Part shown: positions 33,957-43,352 of the stretch, piece after piece
Layout: each line of letters starts with the position of its first letter
Position numbering within the stretch: the first letter of the stretch is position 1
Origin: an uncultured Lachnospiraceae bacterium
GTDB taxonomy: Bacteria > Bacillota > Clostridia > Lachnospirales > Lachnospiraceae
DNA: 60,861 nucleotides
NCBI GenBank assembly: GCA_910584725.1
Contig: CAJUBE010000028.1
Coordinates: forward strand, 1 to 60,861
Direction of reading: 5' to 3'
Notes under the pieces: model-generated
Seen by the model: only the letters and a program-made list of their open reading frames with translations
Told to the model about the DNA's origin: nothing
The model's database searches: none
Program-made: the position numbers and the translations under genes

Positions 33957-36900
33957 CTATTTCAATACATAAACTTTATATGATACCTTCTTACCACTTC
34001 CATCCGTAGCCTTAACTGTAACAGTAACCATCGTATCTTTCTTTACTTGATATGGTGTTAAAAGTAGCTGGTAAGCTCCTATTTTAGAATTATAATAAGT
34101 AGTTGCCTCCAACGCTTTCGGATTCGAAGACTTGGCCTCAATATACCCTCCCACTACATCCGTTGTAATCAAGCCTGCCCAGAACAATCGATTCCCATCT
34201 TCATCTAACGGCACTGCCCTCAATGCCAAGCCATTTATATATCCCGGTGCTGGTATTAGCTCTGGTACAGACAATTTAGTCGCTGGGTCAACAGCAGCCA
34301 CTACATATGTGTCCTTTGCTCCACCACCGTCGGCCGCCTCCGCTGTCACTGTACATTTATAGCTTTGAATGCCTCTCTTTGCAGAAACCTTACCCGACGC
34401 ATTCATAGTAATGCCGCTTGCCGGCGGTATATCAATACTCCATTTGACTTTTTTATTTGATACTGCGCCGTACTCGCTCTCCAGTGTCGCCTTTAGCTGA
34501 AGACTCTTTCCTTTAACAACTACCATGTCTATCCCCTGACTAGACGCAGACAATGTCTTTGTGCTAGAAGAAATATGAACCTTCGTAACCGGATTGCAAA
34601 CAGTAACGGCACAAGTAACTTTCTTTCCGGAACCATCCGTCGCTGCAAGTATAATATTGGTCTTACCCGCTGCGCGCCCCTTCGCTGTAACAGTAAGAGA
34701 AATCAGATTTCCGTTTCGGACTGCAGTAGCCTCAGCAATATTGGGATTGCTGCTCTTCACTTCAAATGCATCTAAATCTGCCTGTGCATTCGTTCCCTCA
34801 ATTTTGACATTAACTGTCGCCGATGTCTTCGTTTGGCTGGTAACTGCCCGTCTGAAAATGGTCATCTTCTTATCAGACGACTTACTAAAGGCAATCGTTT
34901 TAATCGCGCCCTCGCGTATAACAATATCCTTACTGTCTTCTTCCCCGCTGCCATCTGTCGCCACAGCTTTCACTGTGTAACTGCCCTTGGACGTGCTCTT
35001 TGTAGTCAACTTGCCATTGTTCTTATTAATTTTTACACCTGTGCTTGCAGCCGGTTCCTGATTAGTCGCTTTATCTATGACACTCCAAGACACTTTCTTA
35101 ACAGTAACATTCGACGGAAGAACCGTTGCCTTAAACGTCACTCCTTTACCTGCTGCCACAGAAGAAGAGCCTGTTATCTTAATGTCCGTAGCAAGTTGTT
35201 TAACAGTAACCGTACATGTCGCCTTTTTACCACTAGAATCATTGGCAAGTGCAGTAATTGTAACTTTTCCGGCTTTAACAGGCGTTATGACACCATTTTC
35301 ATTGACCGTAGCAATCGCTTTATTATTACTGCTCCACTTAAAATCAGTAACCGCTGCAGGCTTTCCGTCAACGTATTCCGCCTTGAGCAGCTTCCCAAGA
35401 TCACGATCCGGGTCATCCGTCTTCGGAATCCCCAATGTCAAACTCTTTTTATCAAATTTCGCCGTCTTTAACTTCGTACTCTCAATAACGGTTATGACGT
35501 ACTCGCCGGACTTGCCGGAACCGTCTTTTGCCGTTGCCCGTGCCGTATACTTAGCCCCTACTGTCACACCTGTTTTCGCTGTAACCTTACCGGATGCGCT
35601 GATGCTGATTTTATCTTTTGCAGCCGTTGCCTCAGCTCCGTCTGCAGTATACAGCTTCCAAATCACTTTTTTATTCGTCGCATATGCTGGCAGCACTTCT
35701 GCCGTAAGCTGCGCACTCTTACCTGCCGCTACCTTATCTATACCTGAGACTGTGATGGAGCTTACATCAGGCTTTAAAGTAAATTTAACAGATTTCACCG
35801 GGCTGGCAACGCCACTTTCATTAACCGCAATTGCTTTAACTGTTCCCTTCGTAATCTCCGTTATAGGAAAAGACGTCGTATATAACTCCGTATTTTTATC
35901 AGCCTCACCATTCTTATATACCGGATTCTTACCATTAACTGTATAATAAATATTCATTCCGTTCTGCGCAGTAATAGTAACCGTAACTTTCTGCGCTTTC
36001 GACGCATCATCAGGCACAATACTGATTGTCGGTGCCTGTGGCTTCACGGAAGCGGTAGAAAGTTTAAATACTTTTGTCAGGCTTGTGACTCCAGCGCCCA
36101 TCCCGCTGCCCGCTGCTTTAACAGCATTGCTCTTCATCTTTTTTTCCAATGCATCTACTCGGTCGCCATTCTTTGTCATGCTCTTCAAAGAAGCGTCACC
36201 ACTCAAAATAACCGCCGCTTCCCCCGTCGCTACGGGACATGCCATAGATGTACCATCCATACTTACATACCCGCCATCATTGTATGTAGACCAGATAGCC
36301 ACGCCCGGAGCGCTTACATCCACCCATGAGCCATATGTAGAAAAATCTGCTCTGCTGTTATTTTGGTCTGTGGCAGCCACACAAATAATGTGCTCATAGC
36401 ACGCCGGATAGTTAATGCAGTTTGCTCCGTCGTTGCCGGCTGATACAAATATTGCAATTCCCTTATTATACGCCTCTGTTACTTTTTTCTGGCATATATC
36501 ATTATATCTCGGACCGCCAAGGCTCATATTGATAACATCCACATCCCATGTTATCGCTTGTCCGATACCTTGTATAATCGCCCAGTCCGTACCTGCATTT
36601 TCGCCACCATTTAATACATTGACAGCATAAAGCGTTGCATCTGGCGCAATACCCGCTCCGCCCTTTCCGTTATTTGCCTTTGCACCGATAATACCAGCCA
36701 CATGCGTCCCATGACCACCTGCATCGGCTGCAGTACCACTCCCGACTGTAAGCGAATTTCCGGTTGCATTAGCCTCACCGGCAAGTGTCAATTCTTCATG
36801 ATCCCCTTTTACGCCTGTATCGAGAACGGCAACCTTAACACCGGAACCGGTATAACCTTCCGCCCAAGCATAGGGAGAACCTACTGCCACATGCTGCCAC

Positions 36901-38000
36901 TGATACTTTTCGTTTTCCGGCATAAGTTCTGGATCATTATAGGAAGCCGCTGCCTGCCCATATGCTTCTAGCGCTGGAATATCTTCCCTCTCTGCATATG
37001 CTGCAATGCCTATGTCTTCCGTTTCATACTCCGTCTCTTCAACTTCAATCATACCGCCGCTACTACTTTCCATAGCAGCATTCTCCACATGTGGATAACG
37101 GTAATAGTTTGGCCATACAGCCGGCAGCCTGTTTCTTGTAGATGCCGCAGCCTTTACTGCACTGACAACCGTATCTTCCTTTCTCAATTCCAGCAAAAGC
37201 ACTCCATTATCAAACCCTTTGATGTCTGCATTATAAGCCTCCGCAATCATCTCAGCTTCTTCCTGCGAATCCGCCTCTACCATGATTTGACTTTTAGCAT
37301 ACAGAACACCTTCATCGGCCTCATTAATGTTCTTTATCTGACCTGCCAATGCTTCCTTATCTGCCTGCTGTGCCGCGCATAGACGATAATCATCTGGCAT
37401 ATCGGAAAACTGGCCCACATCATTGTCTTCCTCTTCTTCCAAATCATTTTCGGACACGGACTCTTCTTCTAATCCGTTTTCGGACACACTGCCTCCTTCT
37501 CCGGAAGAATCCTTTTCAGCCGTATTTTGGTCGGTCTCGTCCGGTTCTTCTTCCTCTTTATCTACCGTATCCTGTCCTTCGTTATCCTCATCTTCAGCGT
37601 TCTGTTCTTCGTTGTTCTCGTCTTCATTGTCCTGATCTTCGTTGTTCTCGCCATCGCTGTCTGAAGGTGTTTCGGAAGGCTCGTCCTGCTGGTCTTTATT
37701 TTCAGTACCAGAAGCATCACCACTCCCATCCTGCCCTTCGGAACCCTTTTCGTTTTCCTGTCCATCATCCGATACAGTGCCATCCTCTGTTCCGTTACCC
37801 GTATCCCCCTCTATCTCTTCCCCGCTATCAGGAAGAGTTTCTTCCTCTCCTAAATCTTCTTTCTGCTCCATCCCTTCCGTCGCATCCAGCTCTTCCGCAT
37901 AAACAGTAGCGGTTGTTGCAAGCGGCTCAGCAATCAATATTGCCGAGAGCAGCAATGGCAAAATTGTTCCCCCTTTTTTCCACTTCTTCCTTCTCATCAT
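33957..38000 (-). CDS. Secreted subtilisin-like (S8) serine protease, second paralogue
   Basis: The protein has 1347 residues, starting ATGATG behind GGAGG. The signal peptide is LLLSAILIAEPLATTATVYA. A long Asp/Glu/Asn-rich linker runs to about 190 and includes repeated (E/D)NEEQ-like units and EESVSEN duplicates. The prodomain-like QIMVEADSQEEAEMIAEAY precedes LPAVWPNYYRY. The triad is Asp394 (AVLDTGV), His433 (GHGTHVAG) and Ser585 (DGTSMACP). YYTVNGKNPVY and then BIG2-like repeats reach the C-terminus, which ends without an anchor motif. It is clearly paralogous to the protein encoded at 28338-32354. The first residues of the next gene upstream (38031-38411) lie 30 bp away, so the two are likely co-transcribed. 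Confidence 0.9.
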   Translation of the reverse strand: MMRRKKWKKGGTILPLLLSAILIAEPLATTATVYAEELDATEGMEQKEDLGEEETLPDSGEEIEGDTGNGTEDGTVSDDGQENEKGSEGQDGSGDASGTENKDQQDEPSETPSDSDGENNEDQDNEDENNEEQNAEDEDNEGQDTVDKEEEEPDETDQNTAEKDSSGEGGSVSENGLEEESVSENDLEEEEDNDVGQFSDMPDDYRLCAAQQADKEALAGQIKNINEADEGVLYAKSQIMVEADSQEEAEMIAEAYNADIKGFDNGVLLLELRKEDTVVSAVKAAASTRNRLPAVWPNYYRYPHVENAAMESSSGGMIEVEETEYETEDIGIAAYAEREDIPALEAYGQAAASYNDPELMPENEKYQWQHVAVGSPYAWAEGYTGSGVKVAVLDTGVKGDHEELTLAGEANATGNSLTVGSGTAADAGGHGTHVAGIIGAKANNGKGGAGIAPDATLYAVNVLNGGENAGTDWAIIQGIGQAITWDVDVINMSLGGPRYNDICQKKVTEAYNKGIAIFVSAGNDGANCINYPACYEHIICVAATDQNNSRADFSTYGSWVDVSAPGVAIWSTYNDGGYVSMDGTSMACPVATGEAAVILSGDASLKSMTKNGDRVDALEKKMKSNAVKAAGSGMGAGVTSLTKVFKLSTASVKPQAPTISIVPDDASKAQKVTVTITAQNGMNIYYTVNGKNPVYKNGEADKNTELYTTSFPITEITKGTVKAIAVNESGVASPVKSVKFTLKPDVSSITVSGIDKVAAGKSAQLTAEVLPAYATNKKVIWKLYTADGAEATAAKDKISISASGKVTAKTGVTVGAKYTARATAKDGSGKSGEYVITVIESTKLKTAKFDKKSLTLGIPKTDDPDRDLGKLLKAEYVDGKPAAVTDFKWSSNNKAIATVNENGVITPVKAGKVTITALANDSSGKKATCTVTVKQLATDIKITGSSSVAAGKGVTFKATVLPSNVTVKKVSWSVIDKATNQEPAASTGVKINKNNGKLTTKSTSKGSYTVKAVATDGSGEEDSKDIVIREGAIKTIAFSKSSDKKMTIFRRAVTSQTKTSATVNVKIEGTNAQADLDAFEVKSSNPNIAEATAVRNGNLISLTVTAKGRAAGKTNIILAATDGSGKKVTCAVTVCNPVTKVHISSSTKTLSASSQGIDMVVVKGKSLQLKATLESEYGAVSNKKVKWSIDIPPASGITMNASGKVSAKRGIQSYKCTVTAEAADGGGAKDTYVVAAVDPATKLSVPELIPAPGYINGLALRAVPLDEDGNRLFWAGLITTDVVGGYIEAKSSNPKALEATTYYNSKIGAYQLLLTPYQVKKDTMVTVTVKATDGSGKKVSYKVYVLK

Positions 38001-38030
38001 TTTCCTCCAATCCCTTTTTATCGCTTTGTT

Positions 38031-38411
38031 TTATTGCACTTCATCTGTATCATATCCACTTCTGACAAAATTCACCGATATCTGAGGATATCCATTCTCC
38101 TGCCCTCTGGTGATTACTTGAAACGGATCCTCCTCTGTATGATATAGGGCAAGTCCATTTTCAAAAGATACAAACTCAATTCCATACTGTACCGCAATCT
38201 CTTTTGCCTGCTCTTCCGTATCAGCAAGCGCCATGAGCTGGTTCTCCGCCACTTCGAGCATCTCTACCTGCGACTCGTCCAATTTCTTTACTGCCAAAAA
38301 CGGAAATGCCGGCCCTACACCAAATCTGGTAAACGCTATGTACCATCCCCCAAATACAAACACAATGATTACTACAACCACTATGCCAATTATCAACATT
38401 TTTTTCCTCAT
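38031..38411 (-). CDS. Small membrane-anchored protein resembling a protease prodomain
   Basis: The protein has 126 residues. The ATG at 38411 follows AAGGGGG; a TTG directly before it is also possible. Residues 5-30 are one hydrophobic helix (LIIGIVVVVIIVFVFGGW). Residues about 50-105 (ENQLMALADTEEQAKEIA, then FVSFENGLALY) align with the module preceding the catalytic domain in both neighbouring S8 proteases (EIMTLAQSEEEAALIAEAY; QIMVEADSQEEAEMIAEAY). That places an inhibitor-I9-like prodomain on the membrane without a protease. It lies 30 bp upstream of the second protease in the same orientation. It could fold or restrain the proteases; this is inference. Confidence 0.75.
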   Translation of the reverse strand: MRKKMLIIGIVVVVIIVFVFGGWYIAFTRFGVGPAFPFLAVKKLDESQVEMLEVAENQLMALADTEEQAKEIAVQYGIEFVSFENGLALYHTEEDPFQVITRGQENGYPQISVNFVRSGYDTDEVQ

Positions 38412-38527
38412 CAAAGCCCCCTTCTCTACAAAACTATAGAATCCCTACATTTTACTATATTTATATATAAGTTTATTCTAAGGTAAAAGCAGGGCAAACG
38501 CCACAGTCAAAACGCCCAATTTATTTA

Positions 38528-38538
38528 CCCCCCCCCCC
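38528..38538. repeat. Homopolymer of 11 C in a divergent promoter region
   Basis: Eleven consecutive C residues lie between the divergent starts at 38411 and 38659. Runs of this length slip readily during replication. It lies about 50 bp upstream of the -35 of the + strand gene and about 115 bp ahead of the minus strand gene. Confidence 0.8.
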
Positions 38539-38586
38539 TAAAAATTCATGAATATTGCCATATAGCTTTCCCCTTTTCCCCCTTCA

Positions 38587-38615
38587 TTGACTTTTCCCCC
38601 AAAAAAGCATAAGAT
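38587..38615 (+). promoter_or_regulatory. Sigma-A promoter for the 753-aa protein
   Basis: TTGACT (38587-38592) and TAAGAT (38610-38615) have a 17-bp spacer. The ATG at 38659 follows AAGGGGG. Confidence 0.75.
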
Positions 38616-38658
38616 AGATACAGGGTTTTTGTATTAATTTGTATAAGGGGGTATTCAA

Positions 38659-40920
38659 ATGGCAGTAAAAGAATTTCCTGCGGGCACCCAGTTGATTCAG
38701 AGTGAACAGAATCTGGCCGCCCTGCATGTCATCGCGAAAGGAAGCGTATGCGCCTCTTATCCGGGAGGCACTTTTTATCTGAAAAAAGGGGATGTGATTG
38801 GTGTCTGTGAGATCTTTTTCGGCTCTCACTTTATCACCTATGAGACGGAGGAGCCCACGGGGATTGCCTCCTATCCGTGTACGGCCGCGCAGCTTTCCAC
38901 GCTGATGCAGAAAAGCGTGGATCTTGCGAATATGATCGTCTCCTCGTTGTTCCGTCAGTTTCGTGAAATATATGACCAGTATGAATTAATGCGCTTCGAC
39001 TGTGAAAACATCTATCATTTTCTGATGGATCGCTATGAAGAGTACAAATCCATTTGTGTCAAGCACGGAATTACCCCCAGAGCGCTGCCTGATATGGAAG
39101 ATTTGGCGCCTCTTACGCTGGAGGAAGATCTGGAAAGCTGGCTGGACGTCTACTATGAGCAGCTGACTACTATGGTCACCGCAAAGTCCTCCAAATTTCA
39201 TGAACCTGATTTCCTTGCTGGTGTCGTCCTGAAAACAGATCAGGATATTCACCACATCATTTCCATATGCCGCGTTTTTTATGACTACAAGGCGGACATC
39301 GCCAGCTTTTTGATGAATGAAAATCATCTGGACTTCTTTGATCTCTACGCGAGCCTTCTCTATCGGATCGGGGCAAACGATCAGGACTCCACAACCGTGA
39401 GCGCAAAAATTTCCACAATGATGATCCAGATGGAAGATCTGCCCTCCATCGACAAGGAAATGTATCAACAGAGAGTTGCGGAATACCGGACCAAACTGGA
39501 GAATCTCGGTGAAGGCAGCGGGGAAGAGAGCTCTACTACGGTTGACGATGTGCCCGATGTGGAAGACTCCATGAATAAGATTCTCACCTACGCAGAGGTA
39601 AGCAGCGAAACTGCTGCCGCTTTCCGCGAGGCTGTGAAGAAATTTGCCCAGATGACGGATAAGAATGCTTCTGACGACGCTGCCAGAAAGCTGCGCATGA
39701 CGATCACGAAGCAGTTCTATGTCATATATGAAAAGGCCTTCTTAAAGAGCATGAAGGATCCTTCTTCCGTGCCCAAAGTAGTAAAAATGTTCTTTAATTT
39801 CGGCTATGTGGATGAACATCTGGCGGGCCTTGAAAACGCCGCCTATCTGTACAAGATCGTTGACAAGCTTCCCACAGACCCGAAGCGCAAGGTTTATACG
39901 GCCTACGAATGGTTTACCGCCATCTATAAGGGCATAAAGGAGCCCAGCCGCAACGAGTTTGACGCAGACTTTCCCACTTTTCTGCGTGAGCAGAAAATGT
40001 CCGGCAATATCACGGCGGCGGACGAGGCACGGATGCAGAACGACGTGACGGAAAAGGTGCTCTTCGAGATACGCAATATGTTCCAGACCGTCAACAAGAT
40101 TACCTTCGGCCGCGTGTTAAGCTTCTGCCCGATCTTTTCAGAACATAATGTGCTGAAGGAACTGGACGGCACTCTGGTATCCGCGGACAAGGTGGAAGAA
40201 GCCTTCCGGAAAATCAGGGATATCGACTTCAGCGCTTACTACCGCGATGTCATTTACACGAACCCCGACATCGGTATCGGCAAGGAATCCGTCGGCGTGG
40301 AGGTGCTCCCCGACATTATCCTGATGCCAAACGTGGGAACCCGCGGCATTGCATGGCAGGAGATCGAGGGGCGCAAACGTACCACCCCGGCCCGCATGAT
40401 GGTATCCGTGTTCCAGATGGAAGACCTGACAAATATTCTCGTCCGTCTGACCGGAGACTTCCGTTGGGAAATGTGCAAACGCGTTCAGGGGGCCCGCTGG
40501 AACGATATTTCCGAGGCGTCCCTTACGAGCGAATATTTCGACTACATCCAGTTCTACCGTAAGAACCGAGAACTGTCCGCTGACGCGAAGGATAAGATCA
40601 AGCTCAGTATGCAGAAGGCGAAAAACAGTTATAAGGAAATGTTCATCAGAGACTACGAAGCATGGATTCTCTATGAGGGCGTCGGTTCACCGAGACTCAA
40701 CAAAGTGTCCCGAAACATCATTTTCACTTATTGTCCTTTCTCCAAGGAGATTCGCACAAGACTGATGGCAAACCCGCTCTACAAGGAAACTATGGCTCGC
40801 TACGATATTAAGCAGGCGCAGAAGATCCATCATTATGACAATGTCTTCCAAAAGCTCAAAAATACAGGGGTTCCGATTCCTCCCGAGCTTCAGAGGCAGC
40901 GTGATTATTTGAATATGTAA
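38659..40920 (+). CDS. Large cytoplasmic protein with cyclic-nucleotide-binding-like N-terminus
   Basis: The protein has 753 residues. Residues 5-90 look like a cNMP-binding beta-roll (FPAGTQLIQSEQNLAALHVIAKGSV, then KKGDVIGVCEIFFG), as in Crp/Fnr proteins. No helix-turn-helix follows. The remaining 650 residues are mostly helical and unfamiliar, with an acidic SSTTVDDVPDVEDS linker near 300 and conserved-looking WQEIEGRKR and RWEMCKRVQGARW segments near 570-620. There is no signal peptide or membrane helix. It might sense a nucleotide or second messenger and act through protein contacts. The function is not recognised. Confidence 0.7.
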   Translation: MAVKEFPAGTQLIQSEQNLAALHVIAKGSVCASYPGGTFYLKKGDVIGVCEIFFGSHFITYETEEPTGIASYPCTAAQLSTLMQKSVDLANMIVSSLFRQFREIYDQYELMRFDCENIYHFLMDRYEEYKSICVKHGITPRALPDMEDLAPLTLEEDLESWLDVYYEQLTTMVTAKSSKFHEPDFLAGVVLKTDQDIHHIISICRVFYDYKADIASFLMNENHLDFFDLYASLLYRIGANDQDSTTVSAKISTMMIQMEDLPSIDKEMYQQRVAEYRTKLENLGEGSGEESSTTVDDVPDVEDSMNKILTYAEVSSETAAAFREAVKKFAQMTDKNASDDAARKLRMTITKQFYVIYEKAFLKSMKDPSSVPKVVKMFFNFGYVDEHLAGLENAAYLYKIVDKLPTDPKRKVYTAYEWFTAIYKGIKEPSRNEFDADFPTFLREQKMSGNITAADEARMQNDVTEKVLFEIRNMFQTVNKITFGRVLSFCPIFSEHNVLKELDGTLVSADKVEEAFRKIRDIDFSAYYRDVIYTNPDIGIGKESVGVEVLPDIILMPNVGTRGIAWQEIEGRKRTTPARMMVSVFQMEDLTNILVRLTGDFRWEMCKRVQGARWNDISEASLTSEYFDYIQFYRKNRELSADAKDKIKLSMQKAKNSYKEMFIRDYEAWILYEGVGSPRLNKVSRNIIFTYCPFSKEIRTRLMANPLYKETMARYDIKQAQKIHHYDNVFQKLKNTGVPIPPELQRQRDYLNM

Positions 40921-41065
40921 GTCTCTTCTCGCTAATATAGTGTTATTCTTTTATAATATATTTATAGACTTTAAGGGGAAAACACGGTATATTGATTACA
41001 GACTTGATCACGGAAGTCAAGTCGGCAATAGCAATTCCGAAGAATTCCCCTTTTACACAAGCAAG

Positions 41066-41095
41066 AACCCCGAAGGTTAAACCTCCGGGGTTTTT
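41066..41095 (+). terminator. Terminator of the 753-aa protein gene
   Basis: AACCCCGAAGG and CCTCCGGGGTT form a stem with one mismatch, followed by a T run. Downstream, CGGGCAGGAAA and TTTCCTGCCCG (41150-41177) form a perfect 11-bp hairpin behind the convergent transporter gene. Confidence 0.75.
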
Positions 41096-41197
41096 GCTAT
41101 GCGCAGGGACGCATATGGTATTTTGCCTTCGGCATGCGTCCCGCGCAGACGGGCAGGAAATTTCTTTCCTGCCCGATTCCATGCATTTCTTTATTCT

Positions 41198-42484
41198 TTA
41201 TTTCTTGTCCGTACTCGCGGGTTTCACAAGGAACAGACTGATCAACAGTGCGATGATATAGAGCACGATCGTGAAGTACAGCACATTCTGGTAGCCGACA
41301 GGATTGACCATATTGCCGTGGGAATCCTCGATAAAGCTACCCGTTTTGCTCACGATCAATGTTGCGATCTGGTTGCCGGTAAGACCCGCAAACGCCCACG
41401 CGGAAAGGGTGATACCGTGAATCGCGCTGATGCTGCCCATACCGTAGTGGTCGGAAAGCAGGGTCGGCACATTGGAGAAACCGCCGCCGTATCCGGCATT
41501 TACCATAAATACAAGCGCCAGCACCAGCACCACCAGAAGCATATTGCCCTCGCCGTTCTTGATACCGCCGGTCAGCATAACCGCGCCCGTAAACACAATT
41601 GAAAGCACAAAGATCAGCTTGTAGATTGTGTTTCTGTCTTTCAGATGATCCGCCCAAGCGGAGAAGCCGAGACGGCCGCCAGCATTGAAAATCGCGGAGA
41701 TCGTGGAGATCACGCCAACCACACCTGCAAGACCAATACACTTCACAATCATCTTCTCCTGCGAGATCAGCGCCAGACCGCAGGTGATGTTGATATAGAA
41801 CATCAGCCAGATACCCACATAGTTGCTGATCGGGCGGGTTTTGATGGTAGCCATGATGCCCTGCCCTTTTTCCTTCTTCTGGGGCTCGTGCCAGCCCTCG
41901 GGCTTCGCCAGAAGGAGATGCCCCACGAACATCATTACAAAATAAACCGCGGCGAGAATCCAGAACATCTTATAAATGCCGCCCTCTCCCAGATTGGAAA
42001 GGAGAGCCTGCATGATCGGGCTTGCAATCGCCTTCGCGCCGCCGAAGCCGGCCACCGCAAGACCTTTCTTATCCTCGAACCAGAGCATCAGAGTCTTTAC
42101 CGGAGATAAATACCCGGTTCCGAGACCGATACCCATGATAAAGCCGTAGCAGACATAAATACCTATCAGAGCCAGCGGACTGCCGGGATTATTTCCTCCA
42201 TAATATATGAAGAAACCCGTGCCAGCCATACCGAGAGCAAAGGTGATCGTAGCGATCAGAGACGACTTATGGATGTCCTTCTCCACCACGTTGCCCAAAA
42301 ACGCCGCGGACATGCCCAGGAAGAAAATCGCGAAGCTGAACGCCCACTCCGTAGCTGCCTTGGAAAAGCCTATGTAGTCAGCGATCTCCTGACTGAAAAT
42401 AGACCAGCAGTACACCGTACCGATGCTGAAGTGCAGGAGCAGTGCCGGGATCGCGGCACGCACCCATTTGTTTTGACTTTTCAT
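41198..42484 (-). CDS. OFA-family MFS transporter (oxalate/formate antiporter-like)
   Basis: The protein has 428 residues with about 12 membrane helices. The family signature is GYLSPVKTLMLWFEDKKGLAVAGFGGAK near 125-155, together with SIGTVYCWSIFS near 20 and GRLGFSAWAD near 270. Members exchange small monocarboxylates and dicarboxylates such as oxalate and formate; the real substrate cannot be told from sequence. An AGGATAACAGG site precedes the ATG. It stands alone, with terminator-like hairpins behind it. Confidence 0.88.
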   Translation of the reverse strand: MKSQNKWVRAAIPALLLHFSIGTVYCWSIFSQEIADYIGFSKAATEWAFSFAIFFLGMSAAFLGNVVEKDIHKSSLIATITFALGMAGTGFFIYYGGNNPGSPLALIGIYVCYGFIMGIGLGTGYLSPVKTLMLWFEDKKGLAVAGFGGAKAIASPIMQALLSNLGEGGIYKMFWILAAVYFVMMFVGHLLLAKPEGWHEPQKKEKGQGIMATIKTRPISNYVGIWLMFYINITCGLALISQEKMIVKCIGLAGVVGVISTISAIFNAGGRLGFSAWADHLKDRNTIYKLIFVLSIVFTGAVMLTGGIKNGEGNMLLVVLVLALVFMVNAGYGGGFSNVPTLLSDHYGMGSISAIHGITLSAWAFAGLTGNQIATLIVSKTGSFIEDSHGNMVNPVGYQNVLYFTIVLYIIALLISLFLVKPASTDKK

Positions 42485-42649
42485 GTTAAGTACCTGTTAT
42501 CCTTTCGTTTATATTGAGTCAGATGCCCGCCAGTGATAACAGGATCTAACCCTCTCACAAAAAGCTGTGTGACTGTTATACATTTTACCTGAAAATCACT
42601 TACATTTCAAGACGTTTCAGGGCATTCCCGTCCGTCAAAGCAGCCGTTT

Positions 42650-42931
42650 GTTACTTTTCGCACCCGCACCATGCACTTGCTGCATGGTGTCGGAGTCAGC
42701 ACCGGTGCATTCATCGTTGCAATTCACACTGACCGCCATGTCACGGCTTTGCTGTGACTCAAATCAATGCGGAGAATGCCGCATTTCAGGCATTCTCCTG
42801 AGTGAAACGGAGTTGCGAAGCAACTCCTAGAACTTCTTAACGAAGCAGCCTCTGCTGCTGAGTTTTAGAAGTTCTTTTCACTCTATAATCGTAAATCAGT
42901 ACGAAATCCTGTCGTGGGTGTGAATTGCAAC
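42650..42931. repeat. Dispersed repeat A, copy 2, split by repeat B
   Basis: The left part (42650-42731) and right part (42886-42931) match A1 and A3 in order: GTTACTTTTCGCACCC, the CATGCA-CTTGC-TGCATG hairpin, GTTGCAATTCACAC, then ATCGTAAAT and GGTGTGAATTGCAAC. About 154 bp of repeat B interrupt it. Nothing is encoded in 42485-42956. Confidence 0.8.
42732..42885. repeat. Structured repeat B, copy 1, nested in repeat A
   Basis: It begins CCGCCATG, then a TCACGG/CTGTGA-like hairpin and CTCAAATCAATGCG, then a 114-bp core (42772-42885) identical to 58124-58237. The core has GAGAATGCC/GGCATTCTC, GGAGTTGC-GAA-GCAACTCC, AGAACTTC/GAAGTTCT and an outer GAGTGAAA/TTTCACTC stem. Confidence 0.85.
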
Positions 42932-42956
42932 AGCCGTTTCGCCTTCGTCTTCCCGA

Positions 42957-43298
42957 TTATCGAATCCAGATTTCAATACCCAGCATGACAACGCCGACCG
43001 TAAACAGATAATCCTCCGGCATGGAAATCGTTTCCCTGCGGACGAGCGTCCTCTGTCTCGTGCCCCTCCTCCTCGGAAAATATTCCGCCAGCAGAAACGA
43101 CGCCGTAAGCACACCCCAGAATACGAGCAGCATACCCCCGAATTTACGCAGTTCGGTAAACATCACGACAAGAACATTCGTCAGAAGTATCATCCCCAAT
43201 ATGATATAGCGGGTGCGCACGTCAAGTTTTTCCGCAATGAACTGCCAGATGAGAATAATGCCAAAGATAACCGCCGTACCGATCGTAGTCCCATTCAT
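42957..43298 (-). CDS. Small membrane protein of unknown function
   Basis: The protein has 113 residues from the ATG behind GGAGGG. Three hydrophobic helices are visible (about 5-22, 32-48 and 53-70), then a basic RRRGTRQR loop and a fourth hydrophobic stretch near the C-terminus (YLFTVGVVMLGIEIW). No family was recognised. It follows the GH13 gene by 54 bp in the same orientation and is probably the last gene of that transcript. Repeat A lies just after the stop. Confidence 0.65.
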   Translation of the reverse strand: MNGTTIGTAVIFGIILIWQFIAEKLDVRTRYIILGMILLTNVLVVMFTELRKFGGMLLVFWGVLTASFLLAEYFPRRRGTRQRTLVRRETISMPEDYLFTVGVVMLGIEIWIR

Positions 43299-43352
43299 GA
43301 TTTCGCCCTCCGTCGTTTTCCACACCATCCGCAAAAACAGCCCGCGCCACAC

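Noticed and set aside
28338..38000. Cell-wall anchored (LPXTG) proteases
   Set aside because: Both proteins end directly after an Ig-like repeat, without LPXTG, a hydrophobic helix or a basic tail.
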